Of a DNA stretch of 64,000 nt, positions 31,357 through 44,345 are shown piece after piece. A program made the translations under genes and the position numbers. Position 1 is the first letter of the stretch. The number at the start of each line of letters is the position of its first letter. The notes under the pieces are model-generated. The model saw only the letters and a program-made list of their open reading frames with translations. It searched no databases and was not told where the DNA came from. Where the stretch lies: NCBI GenBank assembly GCA_030141605.1, contig JAQGDQ010000072.1, forward strand, positions 62,001 through 126,000, written 5' to 3'. The DNA comes from Tubiluchus corallicola. Lineage: Eukaryota > Priapulida > Priapulimorpha > Priapulimorphida > Tubiluchidae.

Positions 31357-34180
31357 ATGTTGACTAATAATCATACTATAAATGACAATTCATTTTCAAT
31401 CATACACTTGAATATCTGCAGTGTAGATGCTAATCTCGACCACTTTTCTGCGTATCTTAATTTAAATTATTCTATTATAGCATTAACTGAAACTTGGCTT
31501 TGTGATGATATAGATTCTACAATTCATTTACCAGGTTACAATGCTGTTTTTATTAATAGGAAAATTAATAAAGGCGGTGAGGGAGTGGCATTGTTTATCA
31601 GAAAAGATTTAACACATCTACTTCGTAATGATTTAACTCTCTCCGAGGAAGATATCGAAGCCATTTTTATTGAAATTACTTGTAATAACGATAAGAATAT
31701 AGTTGTTGGCTCTGTATATCGCCCTCCGGGAGAACATCCACTCCAATTTACTGACAAAATATCGGATATTCTAAGTAAGGTAAACAATCAGTCAAAACAT
31801 TTATTCATAACTGGCGATTTTAACATCAATTTATTAAACCACGAAACTCATAATGATATTAAAAACTTTCTTGATGTGATGTTGGCCAACTATGTCTTTC
31901 CAACTATTACACGTCCGACTAGAATAACTAACATTACAGCTACATTAATTGATAATATTTTTACAAACATAATCCAGTATAATTAAAAAGCAGGTAATTT
32001 GCTAACTGCTATAACTGACCATCTACCTGTATTTCTGATTACGGACTTAAGTCTGTCAATTCAAAAAACATCTGACTTCAAAATAACACCTTATAATAAT
32101 AATATTAAAAATGCGTTAATTCGCCATTTATCTACTACTAATTATCTAATACTACTAGCATGAACGAAGTTAATCAAGCAACCAAACAGTTTTACCAGAA
32201 GTTTAATAATGTTTACAGTGCTCATATTAAAGAAAAGCAAATAACTGTTAATTCTAAGAAAATTAAAAAACCTTGGATTTCTCACGGTCTTTTGCAGTCT
32301 ATACGAAATAAAAATAAAATGTATAAAGAAATATTGAAAACCCACAGCCGTACACTTACAAATCATTATAAACAGTATCGGAACTCTTTAAATAATCTTA
32401 TTAGAACAGCTAAAAATAATTATTATGGAAATAAATTGGAAACTTACAAAAATAATATAAAAAAATCTGGATTACAATGAAAGAGATAATGAATAATGGT
32501 AAAACTGGAAACACGAGTAAACTTAAAATTGGCAACAAAATTGTAATTGACAAACAACTTTTAACCAACACTTTATTAATGTTGGGCCAAATTTAGCTGA
32601 AAAGATTAACAAACCTAATGCACACTTTGCTACGTATTTGACTGATAATTACCCAAATTCTTTCTTTTTTGAACCAGTAATACCTTCTGATGTTATCTAC
32701 ATTTGCAAAACACTCAATCCCAACAAAAGTTCAGGCATTGACAGCTTATCAGGTAAGATTATTTCAGATATTATTCCTTATATTGCGATTCCCATGTGCC
32801 ACATTATTAATTTATCTCTCAGTCTTGGCAAGGTACCTGATAAAATGAAGGAATCTGTGGTTATACCCTTGTATAAAAGTGGAGAAAATACTAGCTTAAA
32901 TAATTATCAGCCTGTTTCATTATTGCCATTCTTTTCTAAAATTCTGGAGAGATGTATTCACAATCAGTTATACAAATATTTTATCATAATATTTTTAATG
33001 ATAATCAATTTGGCTTTCGAAAATGTTATTCTACTGAGTTAGCACTAATTAAAGTATGTGAACAAATTGTAAACATAATAGGAAAAAATTCTATAGCTGC
33101 GGGTATATTTTGTGACTTATCGAAAGCATTTGACACTATGGACCATTCAGTTCTTTGTCATAAACTCTCATATTATGGTATTCGAGGTTTGGCCTATAAC
33201 TGGTTTGAAAATTATCTGTCTATCAGAATCCAAGTAGTCAGATGTAATAACTATCTTTCTAAATCACAAACTATAACATGCAGTGTACCTCAAGGATCCA
33301 TATTAGGACCGTTATTATTTTTAATTTATATAAATGATCTAAGCAAGTTACTAAATAGAAATAATCTATTTCAATTTGCTGATGACACTACTCTGTTTTT
33401 TGACTTGTGTTATCACTCTGTTGCAGAAATGAATGAACTCTTAAAATTAATTGCTGATTGGTTCAAGGCAAATAAACTATCATTAAATCCTACAAAAACA
33501 AAATGTGTTACTTTCCATTCCAAAAAATTGTCTGATAATTGTACCCTATATATTGATGGTGTAGTTATTGAAAGAGTCAAAACTATAAAATTTTTAGGTA
33601 TTATGCTTCATGAAAATCTTGATTGGAGGCCACATATTAATTATATAAGTTCAAAAATTGCAAAAAATGTTGGCATTATCTCAATTATTAAAAATAAATT
33701 ACACAAATTTCACTTAATAACACTATATAACTGCCTAATATTACCCTATTTAACTTACTGTTGTATTCTATGGGGGAAAACATATCCAACAAACTTAAAT
33801 TACTTAGCCAGACACCAGCGTAAGTTTTTAAGAATCACTTATAATTTAGCTAAACAAGCCCCAATTGAACCTATACTTTTTTTATAACTCTGGAATTTTA
33901 AATTTAGATGACAGTTTCTTACCACCTTGCTATCTACCTGTGCAAAACACACCACAGTTTATTACCCCCGCGTTTCATAAATCCCGTCGTACGTAATCAC
34001 CAACATCACTTCACTAGATTTAATGAATATTATATTCCGTTTTGCAGGACCAATGTTGCCAGACACTTTTGAAAATTTACCGCTCCAAATCTATGGAATA
34101 AAATATCAATTTATGTCACATCATATCAATTATTTGGCTTTAAAAGATATATGAAATCTCTTCTGCTGAAATCTTACTTA
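31357..34180 (+). pseudogene. LINE ORF2: endonuclease-reverse transcriptase, inactivated
   Basis: From ATG at 31357: FSIIHLNICSVDANLDHF, ALTETWL, GGEGVALFIRKD, GSVYRPPGEHP, TGDFNINLL and TLIDNIFTN, a full set of endonuclease motifs. A TAA at 31984 interrupts, then ITDHLPVFL follows in the same frame. A frameshift near 32150 leads to KKPWISHGLL. RT begins at 32690 with LNPNKSSGIDSLS, then IPLYKSGE and YQPVSLLPFFSKILER. It shifts frame near 32984 and continues through FCDLSKAFDTMDH, VPQGSILGPLLFLIYIND, the intact catalytic FADD at 33375-33386, WFKANKLSLNPTKT and IKFLGIMLH. It ends with the thumb and remnants to about 34180. One nonsense and at least three frameshifts. Confidence 0.85.
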
Positions 34181-34665
34181 TAATGCATTTTTGGGTTTTG
34201 CCGATAGTCACAGTAAATTCCGCGACTGGTTACTTTGCAGTTTACATTTTCATACTTTTGCATCGCGTCTCTGCTGAACTTCTTTCTAATTCATTTCTTT
34301 TCTCTTTTTCTCTATCTCTGTCTATTATTTTATCTTAACTACTCCCTGTTTTCTATAATTTTCTCTCTTGTAAATTAAGTCGTTTTTTCACTTTCATGGT
34401 GGTCTTACAAGCTTTGCTTCTTGACCACCATGCAGCATCTATTTCTTGTTGACAAACTATTATGTAGTTTAGTAACTATGTTTGTACACTTGGTTAAATT
34501 TTTGTAATTATATTTGGAATTTTTTCCCTAACTATATCATGCTATAGTATACTAATGTAGTTCTGTTACAATTATTGTAACTATATTTCATTTTCTAGTT
34601 ATAGGGCATAATAGTTAAAGATAATAATGCAAATTGTAATGTAAAAATGCATGCTGAAGTGATAA

Positions 34666-34696
34666 TAAATTACAATTACAATTACAATTACAATAA
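34666..34696 (+). repeat. ATTACA-repeat 3' tail of the LINE
   Basis: AAATTACAATTACAATTACAA units end the element, the short microsatellite-like tail of CR1/L2-type insertions. Confidence 0.75.
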
Positions 34697-37600
34697 ATGC
34701 GAATAATTTTGACAGTGTCCACAAAAAAGACTCTTTTGATTTATTCTCACGTTCCTGGTGCGATATGTACATGCAGATATGACCATGATTAATGATGATA
34801 ACAATGATGTGATATGATGATAGGATATACACAAAAATGACAAAAAAATATGGACAAGAAATGAATGTTTGTGAGATAATGGAGACCATGAAATAGTAGT
34901 CTAATGTCGTAAATAATTTAATCACATTAAGTAATTGAAAAGTCATAACTCGCCTTCAATTTTGTACGTTGTTTCATTAATATTTATAATCGATGTCTTG
35001 TATTACCGCGCCGCTGCATGTGCGCACATAGCTACAGATTAGCTATTTTCCTTCTGAAGAAATACCCATAGATATGTGCTAAGCTGGTGCACGAGAAAGT
35101 CTCTTGGCTAAAAAACTACGTTTATCAAAAAAATTAAGATACATACATTATAACAATTCAACTCTTTGCAAAACTCAGGCCACTCTCGCATGCAAGTACC
35201 TATCAATACAACTGCACCACATTCGGTTCGTAATTGATGCAGATCTATAGATATGCACAAATCATGCGAGCGCGTAACAAGTTTTGGCAAAATCAAAATG
35301 TTGTGTAAATACTCATGTTAATTACTATAAGTTTGGAGAAAAAATGAAAATTACCTGAAGGTTTAAATTAATATTGAATACAATACACACACGAAAAAAC
35401 TTAATAAACATTGTCTTGTGGGCTAATGTCTATAAGACGTCCTCGTATTTCAACTTGATGTCATAATTATGTTCTGTATCAGTAGCCAAATTAATAACCA
35501 ACGCGACATTAATTAATCATTTATCATTAATGTAGTTAATACAACGTTATTGTCATATCATCTTTAATCAATACAAAATTTAAAAATGCATAGCACTTTT
35601 TCAAGTACTGTTGCGTAAGAACATTCACTATTCTTAGCAATCGTTTTGGGCGGGCTATTTATTATCATCAACTAAAATAACACGTGATCATTTATCATCG
35701 GCCGAAATGATGTTTCATTTGTCATCATAAAGCACTAATTAATATAATTAATGTACCAGTAATAAAAATCAAGATGTTCTTTTATAGTTCCTCTCACGTG
35801 ATCTTTAAATCATCAAGCAAGATATTATGATTTTTTCGAATAAGGTTACTATCATCGCTCAACAAATTAATTCACTCATCATCAATCATGTTAATTATAA
35901 AATGTCATGATATAAAATCACCTATCAATGTACTGTAATAGAAATAAAATTTTAAACAAAAAATACAAAATATTTCACGTTTTATATTAACTTTTGTCAA
36001 ACTAATACAATAAAGATGTCTATAATGTCTTTCATTTTTTATCATCAGACATTTCACAAGTCAAGATAGCATTAGAATGCCCTGATTCTGCGAACTGTCC
36101 ATACAAGGTAATATTACTGGAGTATTAACAGTACAAATAATTACTACTTGAACCCTGGCCGTTTAGTTTTTTCGAATAATACATTAATACATATAATAAT
36201 GCACCACATTATACAAAGCCAACTATAGTAGCTATCCGTATCATCACGCTATAGGTTAGGTAGTCTACGTGCCTTTTCACACGGCAGAATTTCACTTAGG
36301 GATAAAAATTTACTCTGAAGCATTTTTGTGTAACCATAGGTTCAAGGTTCAAACTATAGGTGTAAGGTTCAACTATACACCGGAGTTGAAACTACAGCCA
36401 AATGCACACTTAACATTTAACTACTGATTTTCCCCATGAAAAGTCTCTAGCCTTGATGACCTTTTTCAGATTTATATATTCTATGTATAAATATGGATAT
36501 GAGCTAATGCTCATTAATTTTTGTATTTTACACATCAGAATTTGTAATTAATAATGTCAGCCGTCTTGAACTTCTTATAACAAAATATAACAAAATTCTT
36601 ATTCAAAAACTACAATAATTCAAGGCTAAAGGCGATTTAAATGATTTTATAAGTTTGATCAGTGATTAGCTATATTCGTAATCTAATGACCATAAATGCA
36701 TCGTAAATAAAGATATGAAAAATCGTAAATATCGCACTGTAATTACTCCTGTTTGGTATCATTTTACTCCCTGTTCGTTATGATCGTAAGGAAAGGGAAA
36801 AGTTCCTGTTATCACCACGAGTGTGTTTCTGTAGTTGATCCATCAGTTAGTCAGCGAGAAACTTCACTACTTCAATCCAGCAACTCTAGTACAACTCTGT
36901 ACTGGTTAGGCTTTCACGGTATCACCAATACACAAGCCTTTCAAACAGCAAGCGTAATTTAACTTAGCATTGGGAAGTTCTGTGGGATATACTTTAAAAT
37001 CCCTTTCCTTCCTCTTTAAGAGCGTTGTGGCATTTATCTCCCCGTACTCACTGCAACATTATTATTTTATTATAGTCTAGGAGCTGACAGAGAGTTGTAT
37101 TACATCTCGCGTATAAAAGGTTTGAGTGCTGTGATCTTTTGGCAGTTTACTGGAGATTAGTTACTGGTCAGTGTTCAATCTTAAGTTTTCAAATTGGTGC
37201 CCAAAGTAGGAGGCGGTTCTAGAAGTACTCACGTTGAGTACATCAATGAAACTTTGCAAACATATTCTTTATACCTTATTGAATAAAGATTGGTGGTTTT
37301 TAAATGATAAATTTGGCATGGCGATCAACTTATTCATAACTCTCAAGTTTTCAAATGGTGTCTTCCAATAAGCAGTTATGAACATTTTATAAGCAGTTTA
37401 GAAGCTTCCTATTATAACAGTATCTAGATACGAAATATCAAAAGTTTCATTATAAGCATAAAACAGTTAAAATTGTTGTTAACTTTATGGTATAATGTTA
37501 TTAATTTCATAACCCGTTTTTAAAATAATTTATAGCAGTTTATCGTTATTCTACCGTTGGATTGAAAGTAGGATTACAAGAGCAATTTGCGCGTGCGCTG

Positions 37601-38654
37601 CAATACTAATCTATTGTAATCTAAGATATAGTAATCGATAATAATCTACCAGGATAACTAATCTTTCAATTCGTTCTAGTTGGATAAAGTTTTTCAGAAG
37701 CAATCTGATTGTTAGGAAGAAATATTGCTGCTTTAATCTTATATAACATTAAACGAATTCATTATTTCACTTCACTCTTGGTTACTTTTTGCTGGACACG
37801 AGATTTTATGCAGTATGTCACAGATTTCCAACAGGATCACATGTCACAGATTTCCAACAGGACCCTGGAACATTGACGAATGGACAGTGAAAGCTAGAGG
37901 CAGAAAAATAAAGCCAAAATTTTGCTAATTAAATTCTGATAAAAATTCACAAAAAGAAAATTCTGATTTTGCAATATGTCTCCTACCAAAAGCATTATAC
38001 AATTTGCGACAACCACTTGCTGGTTGTTAGTGTTTGCTTTCGTTTCTAAACCATTGACATCAAAATCATAATCACGTAGCTGTTTCTTTGTGTTCTTTAG
38101 TTATAAATATTCTGTACGCGCATTGACGCTTCAAGTTTAGGTGTGCGTTTTTATGAGAATCGTATTGCTTGATTAATGAGCATATGATAACAAGTCATTA
38201 AATTTGTTAGGATACACTTGACAGCTAATCAGTGGTGCAGTAATTAAGATGAGGCAAAATTGTTAGGTAATCGTAGAACTTCTCCTCTACTTACTGTTAG
38301 CTACAGTTGCATGATGTACTTATGACTAATGATAAGTGTGGTGCCACCGGGTTTTATTATATGTATAGCGTTTTTGTTGTTTCTGTTCAACAGTTAGGTG
38401 TAGAATTCTAGATTCAACGAATGCCAGTTGTGAATCCTTGACATTTTCACAGGTCGTAAATTGCCACTAGAAATTCTTAGAATATCAAGCTTTCTATTAT
38501 AATGTGGAATAAAACACACGGTTGTCTTTAACCAGATTAACTACTTTTCTATGGATAATAACTTTTTGTCGGGAAAGAACTCGGGTTTAAATCAGACGAT
38601 AGAGTACCATCAGCCAGCTCGTTTCAATCGTTCACACACCGTATACAAATCTAG
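34697..38654. other. No gene recognised; quiet AT-rich stretch
   Basis: Nearly 4 kb without recognisable mobile-element coding sequence. Small local duplications occur (37815-37864, and GTTCAAGGTTCAAAC-type units near 36340). No exon with convincing splice sites was identified. This may be host intergenic or intronic DNA. Confidence 0.5.
37815..37864. repeat. 27-bp tandem duplication
   Basis: TGTCACAGATTTCCAACAGGA occurs twice in succession. Confidence 0.9.
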
Positions 38655-39372
38655 ATGTCCGTGTTGAAATTTGTGGCGTTTTTCTGGACATCAGTAAAGC
38701 TTTTGATAAGCGTGGCATGAGGCTTGCTTGATATTCAAATTAAAGCAGTATGGAGTGAGCGGCCAACTGTTTTGGCTATCGTCGTACCTTCGTAACAGAT
38801 CATAAAGAGTAACGCTAAAGGATAATACATCTGGCGTGAAGCGACTTTTATCTTGAGTCTTCCAAGGTTCTATCTTAGGTCCACTTCTATTTTTAGTGTA
38901 TGCTAACGATATTACAGAAGACATTCAATCTGATATTCGCCCTTTTGCAGACGATACGATTTTAATACATTCGTTTAAGGGTGATCCACATATATCGGCA
39001 AATCACTTAAAAGCAGATCTTAGAATAATTAAAAGCTGGGCCAAAAATTGGTTGGTTACCTTCAAACCAAATTAAACCGAAAGCATGCTTTTCTCCAGTA
39101 AATCCAATGTTCCTCCATATCCTATTCTATATTTATCTAATACTCCACTGAAAATAGTAAATGCTCACAAACACTTAGGTATCCATCTTACATTTGATCT
39201 GAACTGGAACTATCATGTCTCAAAAATTGTAGACAAAGTGAATTTAAAACTAAACAACTTTCGACGTATGTCAGTTAATTCACCCAGAGCTACGCGCGAA
39301 CAATTGTACATTTTGACTATTTTACCTGCTATTGAACATGGTCGCAACGCAGCGAAAATAGCATACGTTTAT
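38655..39372 (+). pseudogene. Jockey-type LINE reverse transcriptase fragment
   Basis: Reads FLDISKAFDK near 38685, then QYGVSGQLFWLSSYLRNRS in shifted frames, FQGSILGPLLFLVYANDI and the intact catalytic FADD at 38944-38955. ILIHSFKGDPHISANHLKAD and WAKNWLVTFKPN then run to a TAA just before ATG 39085. The frame continues through KIVNAHKHLGIHLTFDLNW and NNFRRMSVNSPRATREQL to 39372. The endonuclease and the 3' end are missing on either side. It lies directly beside the truncated RT of the minus-strand Gypsy element, so one insertion or deletion event probably removed the end of the other. Confidence 0.8.
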
Positions 39373-39399
39373 TAGAAAATATTCAGCCATCAGTCCCTA

Positions 39400-39800
39400 G
39401 AATTTCTTCTGGCCGTTGAAATAGAATTACACAACCCAAGGGGCATAACCTGAAATTCATGCTTGCCAAACTCTGTTACAAATGCCGCAATTGGCCTGGA
39501 ATTTTCCTCAATATTAACCTGCTAGTAATACTTTGTCATATCCAGGCAAGTAATGAACATTGCGCCATGCAACTGATCAATTGTTTCATCTATCCTGGGG
39601 GTAGGATAAGGATTAAAAACTGTAATTGAATTAATTTTCCTAAAATCAACACAAAATCGAAGCGATTGATCACGACATTTGTCCTGCTAGTTATGTCAGA
39701 AAAGGTTAGTGTAAACTTCTCCAGAGCAGTTCGTAGTTCATTCTTCTGCTTATTTGTTAAGTAACCTGGGATTACTACATCTATCAGAGTTTGTGTAGGT
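39400..39800 (-). pseudogene. Gypsy RT N-terminal part
   Basis: NKQKNELRTALEKFTLTFSD leads to PTPRIDETIDQLHGAMFITC and LDMTKYY with a stop where Trp is usual. FVTEFGKHEFQVMPLGL follows, and then the sequence is lost near 39400. These match the first RT palm motifs of Gypsy elements. The catalytic YxDD box is absent because the fragment ends before it. Confidence 0.75.
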
Positions 39801-39959
39801 GTAATAGAGGTAGGTGCAAAACAGTGGTCTTCCATTTGTGACCGTTGCATTGGTGACACACTTTCATGCTCAGGATCTAATTCCAAATCATCTTGACAAG
39901 TAAACATGTCGAATGTGGGAATTGTTTGCGTGTAAAGGGCTTTTCTTTCTTCATGCGGT

Positions 39960-40920
39960 GTCCAAGCTTTGAGCAGATTGATATGGGAATTGCTTGACCT
40001 GTCTGCTTTTACTTCCAATGACAATGGAGTACACATGTTCTGAGATTTTTCGCAAAGCTTCGTGTGCCTCCTGAGTTACTGTTTCTAACTTATCAATGAT
40101 ATTGGCAACATAATGTCTTGGGGACTAGTAGTTTGGTCACAAAACCAAAGTTTCCAAAAAAGAACCATTTGGACCAGTTACTTGGTGTCCATAAACCAAC
40201 TCAAATGGGCTGTATCACAGGGATTCTTGTGGTACCTCACGGTACACAAATAAAACAAATGTTATCAGATCATCCCACTCAACGGTTTTGTCACTCATGG
40301 TAATTGTTTAATGGATCTTTTTCTTTTTAGGCTCCCATTGAATCGCTCACATAAGCTTTCAGATTGAGGATTATATGGAGTAGATGTAATCATTTTGATG
40401 TGGAAAGCTTCTTCTAGTCGCTATATGAGATTGGGTGCCTTGGTCTGACTGGATTGACTCTGGGCATCCATGTCACTAATAAATTGCAAGCACTTGGCTA
40501 TAGTCTCTGACTCAGTATTTTGGATGGAGAAAGCATCAGGGTATCAGGTATCTTGATCCTCAACTACTAGTGCCCACTTATTGCCATTCTTGGTTCTAGC
40601 CAGTGGTCCAATAAAGTCAATTTGGAGGGACTAAAAACTTTTCTCCACTACTGGAAAAGGTTTGAGCTTGGCTCTGTCTCCTTTCATGACTCTAGCTGTC
40701 TTTTGACATATTGGGCAGGATTGTATATACTTCTTAATGGTAGTGTGTATTCCTGACCAAGTATATTCGAACAATATCCTGTCCCTTGTTTTCTTGACGC
40801 CTAGATGCGTTCCAGTCTTTGAATCATGGGCTGGTTGTAGGGTCTGCTGCCTCCTACCCTGGGGAACAACAAGCAACTGGTGTACTGTTTTCCCATTTTT
40901 CGCTTATTAGCCCGATAAAG
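39960..40920 (-). pseudogene. Gypsy integrase remnant
   Basis: The zinc-binding region reads AHDSKTGTHLGVKKTRDRIL then SCPICQKTAR (HHCC type) at about 40850-40700. The catalytic core follows with DFIGPLARTKNGNKWALVVE, FISDMD, and NPQSESLCERFNGSLKR, which holds the late Glu. The second Asp region is damaged. HINLLKAW at the end belongs to the integrase C-terminus and reads directly toward the RT. In an intact element the enzyme joins cDNA to host DNA. Several stops and frame changes. Confidence 0.75.
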
Positions 40921-41399
40921 CATGCCTTGCCTTTGAAAATATCCTTTGCCATCTTGTATTGCTGTGTCTTCACTCACCACATGGTAAAAGAAATTGTTTA
41001 TGGTTACGTCTTTATGTGAAGGTTTCTTCTATCAGCTGGTTTCGAGACACTATGGCAAATATGTAGTTTTCATGTTGCATGTTGCATGTTGTTTAACTTC
41101 GGAAGAAAATTCAGTTTCTGAGTTTTCACTACTAGTTTCTTTGCTCAGTTGCTTTTTAAGCTCAGCTGTTTGTGCTCGTGTTACAACCAATGACTTTTCT
41201 TTCTGATTTCTGTTATTTAGTGCTGGATTTTTATAATCAATCAAGGCAATTCTACTTAGTTTCTGTACATCTTTGTCAAACTTAACAAAAGAAGGTACAC
41301 GAGAAGTTCGTTTATACTAGTAACATTCGTATGATGTTCCTTGGGAGCAACTTGTGCACGTTGAGAAGCACTCTTCACATAATCAAATGGTGGCTGTCA

Positions 41400-42056
41400 G
41401 GTAATTATTACCAAAACGAAAGTCGCAAAAGAGTCCTTTAATAACTGCTACTAGAAGCCAACTGTTCAATTTCTGACTACAAACAGGGACCCTAGCTGGA
41501 GGAATACGACGAAGATCGCCATGACAACAGCGGAATCCAACAGTTTCTCCAAGATACTGTTCATTTTTACGAATTCAGGACGTAAAAGGCTATTGTCTGA
41601 GCCAGTACCCCGTAAGACTACTACTATTCGACTGTTGATCATAACCTCAAACTCGTGATTTTCTTGTAATGCTTCATCTTGAGAGTTTGAAAGTGTGAAA
41701 TTTGGAGTAATGGTTCCCTCATTTTCGTTTTCACAGTAGCATTGTTTCTTGAAATCACCTCTAGGTTTTTGCTTCTTGCTTGAGTCATTTTGAAAAGTTT
41801 GTACGGACTCTTGCTTTCTCACTGGGCAGTCGGACTTCATATGCTCTGTTTTTCCCCACTTGTAACATTTAGGGCGAGAATTGCCCTGTGATTCGTGATC
41901 CGAATCATTGCCACTTATCTGGTTATTTCTCCTTTTAGATGACTCATTTTTCTGTAAAACTCCTGCATCATTAAATGAGCTCCAATAGTTGTATGCCTGC
42001 TCCGCTATTTCCAAGTATGATGTAATGTGTATATAGGGGCGGGCCATTGGGGCCAA
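41400..42056 (-). pseudogene. Gypsy gag C-terminus and protease-like region
   Basis: LEIAEQAYNYW is followed by a zinc knuckle CYKWGKTEHMKSDC, where the second Cys is replaced by Trp. A protease-like stretch FEVMINSRIVVVLRGTGSDN then SLLRPEFV follows; the catalytic Asp of the usual DTGS is Gly here. ARVPVCSQ and FCDFRFGNN in another frame continue the protease-linker, and VTRAQTAELKKQ belongs to the linker to integrase at about 41180. Confidence 0.65.
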
Positions 42057-43535
42057 TTAATGATAGTCGCTGCTAAGTTCGATCAGTTCCTTGGCCGCGC
42101 TAGGAGTACTAACCGACTGCCCACTAAAGGAAACAGACAGTAGCTGAGCGTAGGCAAACTCGGCTCTACCTAAATAGCATGGATTCTTTTGTCGTGTGAT
42201 TGATAAAAACAGACTTATCCATACCTCCAAAATCAAACTGCAACCAGTCAAATAAGTAACAAGTTATTAAGTTTAATGACACAATAAAAATATCAAACAG
42301 TCGTGAAATTTAGGTATTTGCTAACAATAGAAAATAGTAATAAGCAAAAGTGAATCTGAAAATTTAACTAAACAGCATGGAATGAATGCTGTAAATACTG
42401 TAATACTTTAAATGCAAAGACAAAAACATACAAAAATCATACAGTGTCCTCGACTGCTTTAAAGGATTCCTACTTACTCTACCAGCCACCCCAAAACAGA
42501 TATGCTAGCTTAATATCTTCTCCAGACAGGTGTAGTTTGTGGTCATAGTCCTTTAGAACGACTAAAGTATGGTTCAGACTTCGTCTAATGGGTTCGCGAC
42601 CCCCACAGTAACGACGCAAAAAGTCTGAGAGAAACGTAGTCCGTTCGTTAAACGTTTCAACGTAAGTCTATCAAAAGGGTGACGTGTGAACGGAGCAGTA
42701 GGCACACGTGCATTCGGACATACACATCAAAAATAAGTTCTCCCTCTGGCGCCAATTAACGATAACTTAAATAAACAGGTACCTTTGCTTTCTGGTTTAC
42801 TGGTATAAAGTTCCTACCCGAGCAGTGACGACTTCTCCGTCCCATGCGATGGACTATCGAGCTGGGCACCTCTCCAACTTCACGACAGTGCTCTGACATG
42901 TTCCGAAACGACATCTTCTCGGCATGGTAAGATCAGCAAAACCACTTAAACCAATGAGTGGACATCTTCCACCACAGATAGATCATTAGCTTTTCAAACG
43001 TCAGTTAATGGAAAATCAGGTAAAATGTAAAAACGCAGTTTAACCAATCAAAGTCAAGTTGCATATCCCCTGTCGATGAAATCTGTATCACGAACGTACA
43101 GAAATCTATGTGTTTGGCTTCAATCCGATTAAATGCAATAAGGTACAGTTAAACGTTTAACCAAACCCAGGTGGGACGAACATTTCCTAAACTAACAAAT
43201 AGTATGTAGTCGATTACAACGATCTAGAAACAATTTACACTTATGGAACATAAGTAAAGAAAAGCTGGTGTCTGCAAGTTAAAACACGGTTCAATGATTC
43301 ATTGTGAATCATTACATATGACATTTGAGGTAGCCTACGAAGGTAAGAAGCTATGTCTTCTGGGAGCTTTGACAGTGCTTGCTCAAGGAAGAAGAGGTCT
43401 CCAATCTGCTCTCTGGTTCTGCGTTCGCTGCTTTAAGCCATTGTATGCCCACCTTACGCACTCTGTTAAAGTAACTTCTGTGTGTTTCTTTTTCAATTTA
43501 AATACATTTCTGAACGCAGTGCGATATGCATTTTT
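42057..43535. other. Unidentified DNA interrupting gag
   Basis: The gag reading stops at about 43536 (NYDVAKVQILNAYKL) and resumes at about 42056, so about 1.5 kb is foreign or rearranged. Inside, the minus strand has TAAT-TGGCGCCAGAGGGAG (42740-42758), which looks like an LTR end followed by a primer site. A minus-strand frame of about 60 codons (42660-42475, ERTTFLSDFLRRYCGGREP) is not recognised. I could not find paired LTRs. Confidence 0.4.
42740..42754 (-). other. Primer-site-like TGGCGCC motif
   Basis: The minus strand reads TGGCGCCAGAGGGAG after GTTAAT. TGGCGCC is a widespread tRNA-Lys-type primer site at LTR ends. Confidence 0.4.
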
Positions 43536-44345
43536 CTACAATTTATATGCATTTAAAATTTGCACCTTGGCAACATCATAATTGAATATTTGAGACTGAT
43601 CAACATCTTGCAAAGCTAAGGTTGCACGACCCGATACAACTTCAGCCAAGTTAGGAACATACTGCGCAATTGGGACTTTGATGACTCGCATACAGAGATC
43701 GAACTGATCTAAAAACGACAAGAGGTCTTCTGTTTTTTCATCAAAATTTCTGAATTTGATTATTATACTTTTGTCTTGTGTAGCATTTACTGTTGTTTGC
43801 AAATTATTTATTACATTAGACGTTGATTGAATTTACAACTTTAGCTTTTCCAGCTCAATTTTTTGTTTCCAAAATCAGCTGTTTAATTTTTAGTTCCTGC
43901 TCTGATAATTTAATGTCAGGCTGCACAAGTGCATGCACGGGCATTTGAACAAGTTCTTGAATTGCAAATGGATCAAATTCAGGCAAAGTAGGGAGTGCAG
44001 TTGATGCAGTAGGCGAGTTAAAAGCCTTGAATTCTACACCTTTACTTGGGGCCGTTTTAGGAGTAGGACTTGCAACATCAGCACCATTAAATTCTGTTTG
44101 ATCTGCAATACCTGTCACTGCATTTGCTGGCTTTGCTAAATTTAATAATGATTGCATGTTTGACAGTGCAAAATCAAGTGGATCTGAAATTGAATCTGTT
44201 GTGTTTCAAGAATCATTTGTACAATGTTTTCTTATCTGGCTTTTTGGTCTATAGTTAAACCTATGTCACCTGCTATGTCAAATACTTCACCCTTGTGCAT
44301 TTTACGCAACTCTTCAGCTGTAAAAAGTTTACTAGCCACGATAAC
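43536..44345 (-). pseudogene. Gypsy gag N-terminal and central part
   Basis: SKLFTAEELRKMHKGEVFDI near 44340-44250 resembles the helical gag start of this Gypsy branch. EFDPFAIQELVQM and SEQELKIKQLILE follow in the 44157-43855 frame. IIIKFRNFDEKTEDLLSFLD and QYVPNLAEVVSGRATLALQD are in the 43802-43536 frame, a SCAN-like gag core. Frame changes separate the pieces and the core breaks off at 43536 in the foreign DNA. Confidence 0.65.

Larger units (their letters stand above)
30947..34696 (+). mobile_element. CR1-like LINE, best preserved in the window
   Basis: ORF1 with a PHD finger, ORF2 with endonuclease and RT, about 500 bp of 3' untranslated sequence and an ATTACA-repeat tail all lie in order on the plus strand. 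The pyrimidine-rich 5' leader probably begins before 30947. ORF2 carries at least one nonsense codon and several frameshifts, so the copy cannot move by itself. Confidence 0.85.
39400..44345 (-). mobile_element. Gypsy-type LTR retrotransposon remnant with integrase before RT (Gmr1-like)
   Basis: On the minus strand the order is gag (44345-43536), then after an interruption gag zinc knuckle and protease-like region (42056-41400), integrase (40920-39960) and the RT start (39800-39400). Standard Gypsy elements have RT before integrase. Integrase first is a known feature of the Gmr1-like branch. No LTRs were identified and the RT is cut off at about 39400. Confidence 0.7.

Noticed and set aside
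36753-36962. 69-codon frame
   Set aside because: Opens at TTG, no domain, no splice support.
42475-42660. Minus-strand 61-codon frame as a host exon
   Set aside because: No splice sites or ATG, and it lies within DNA that interrupts a Gypsy gag.
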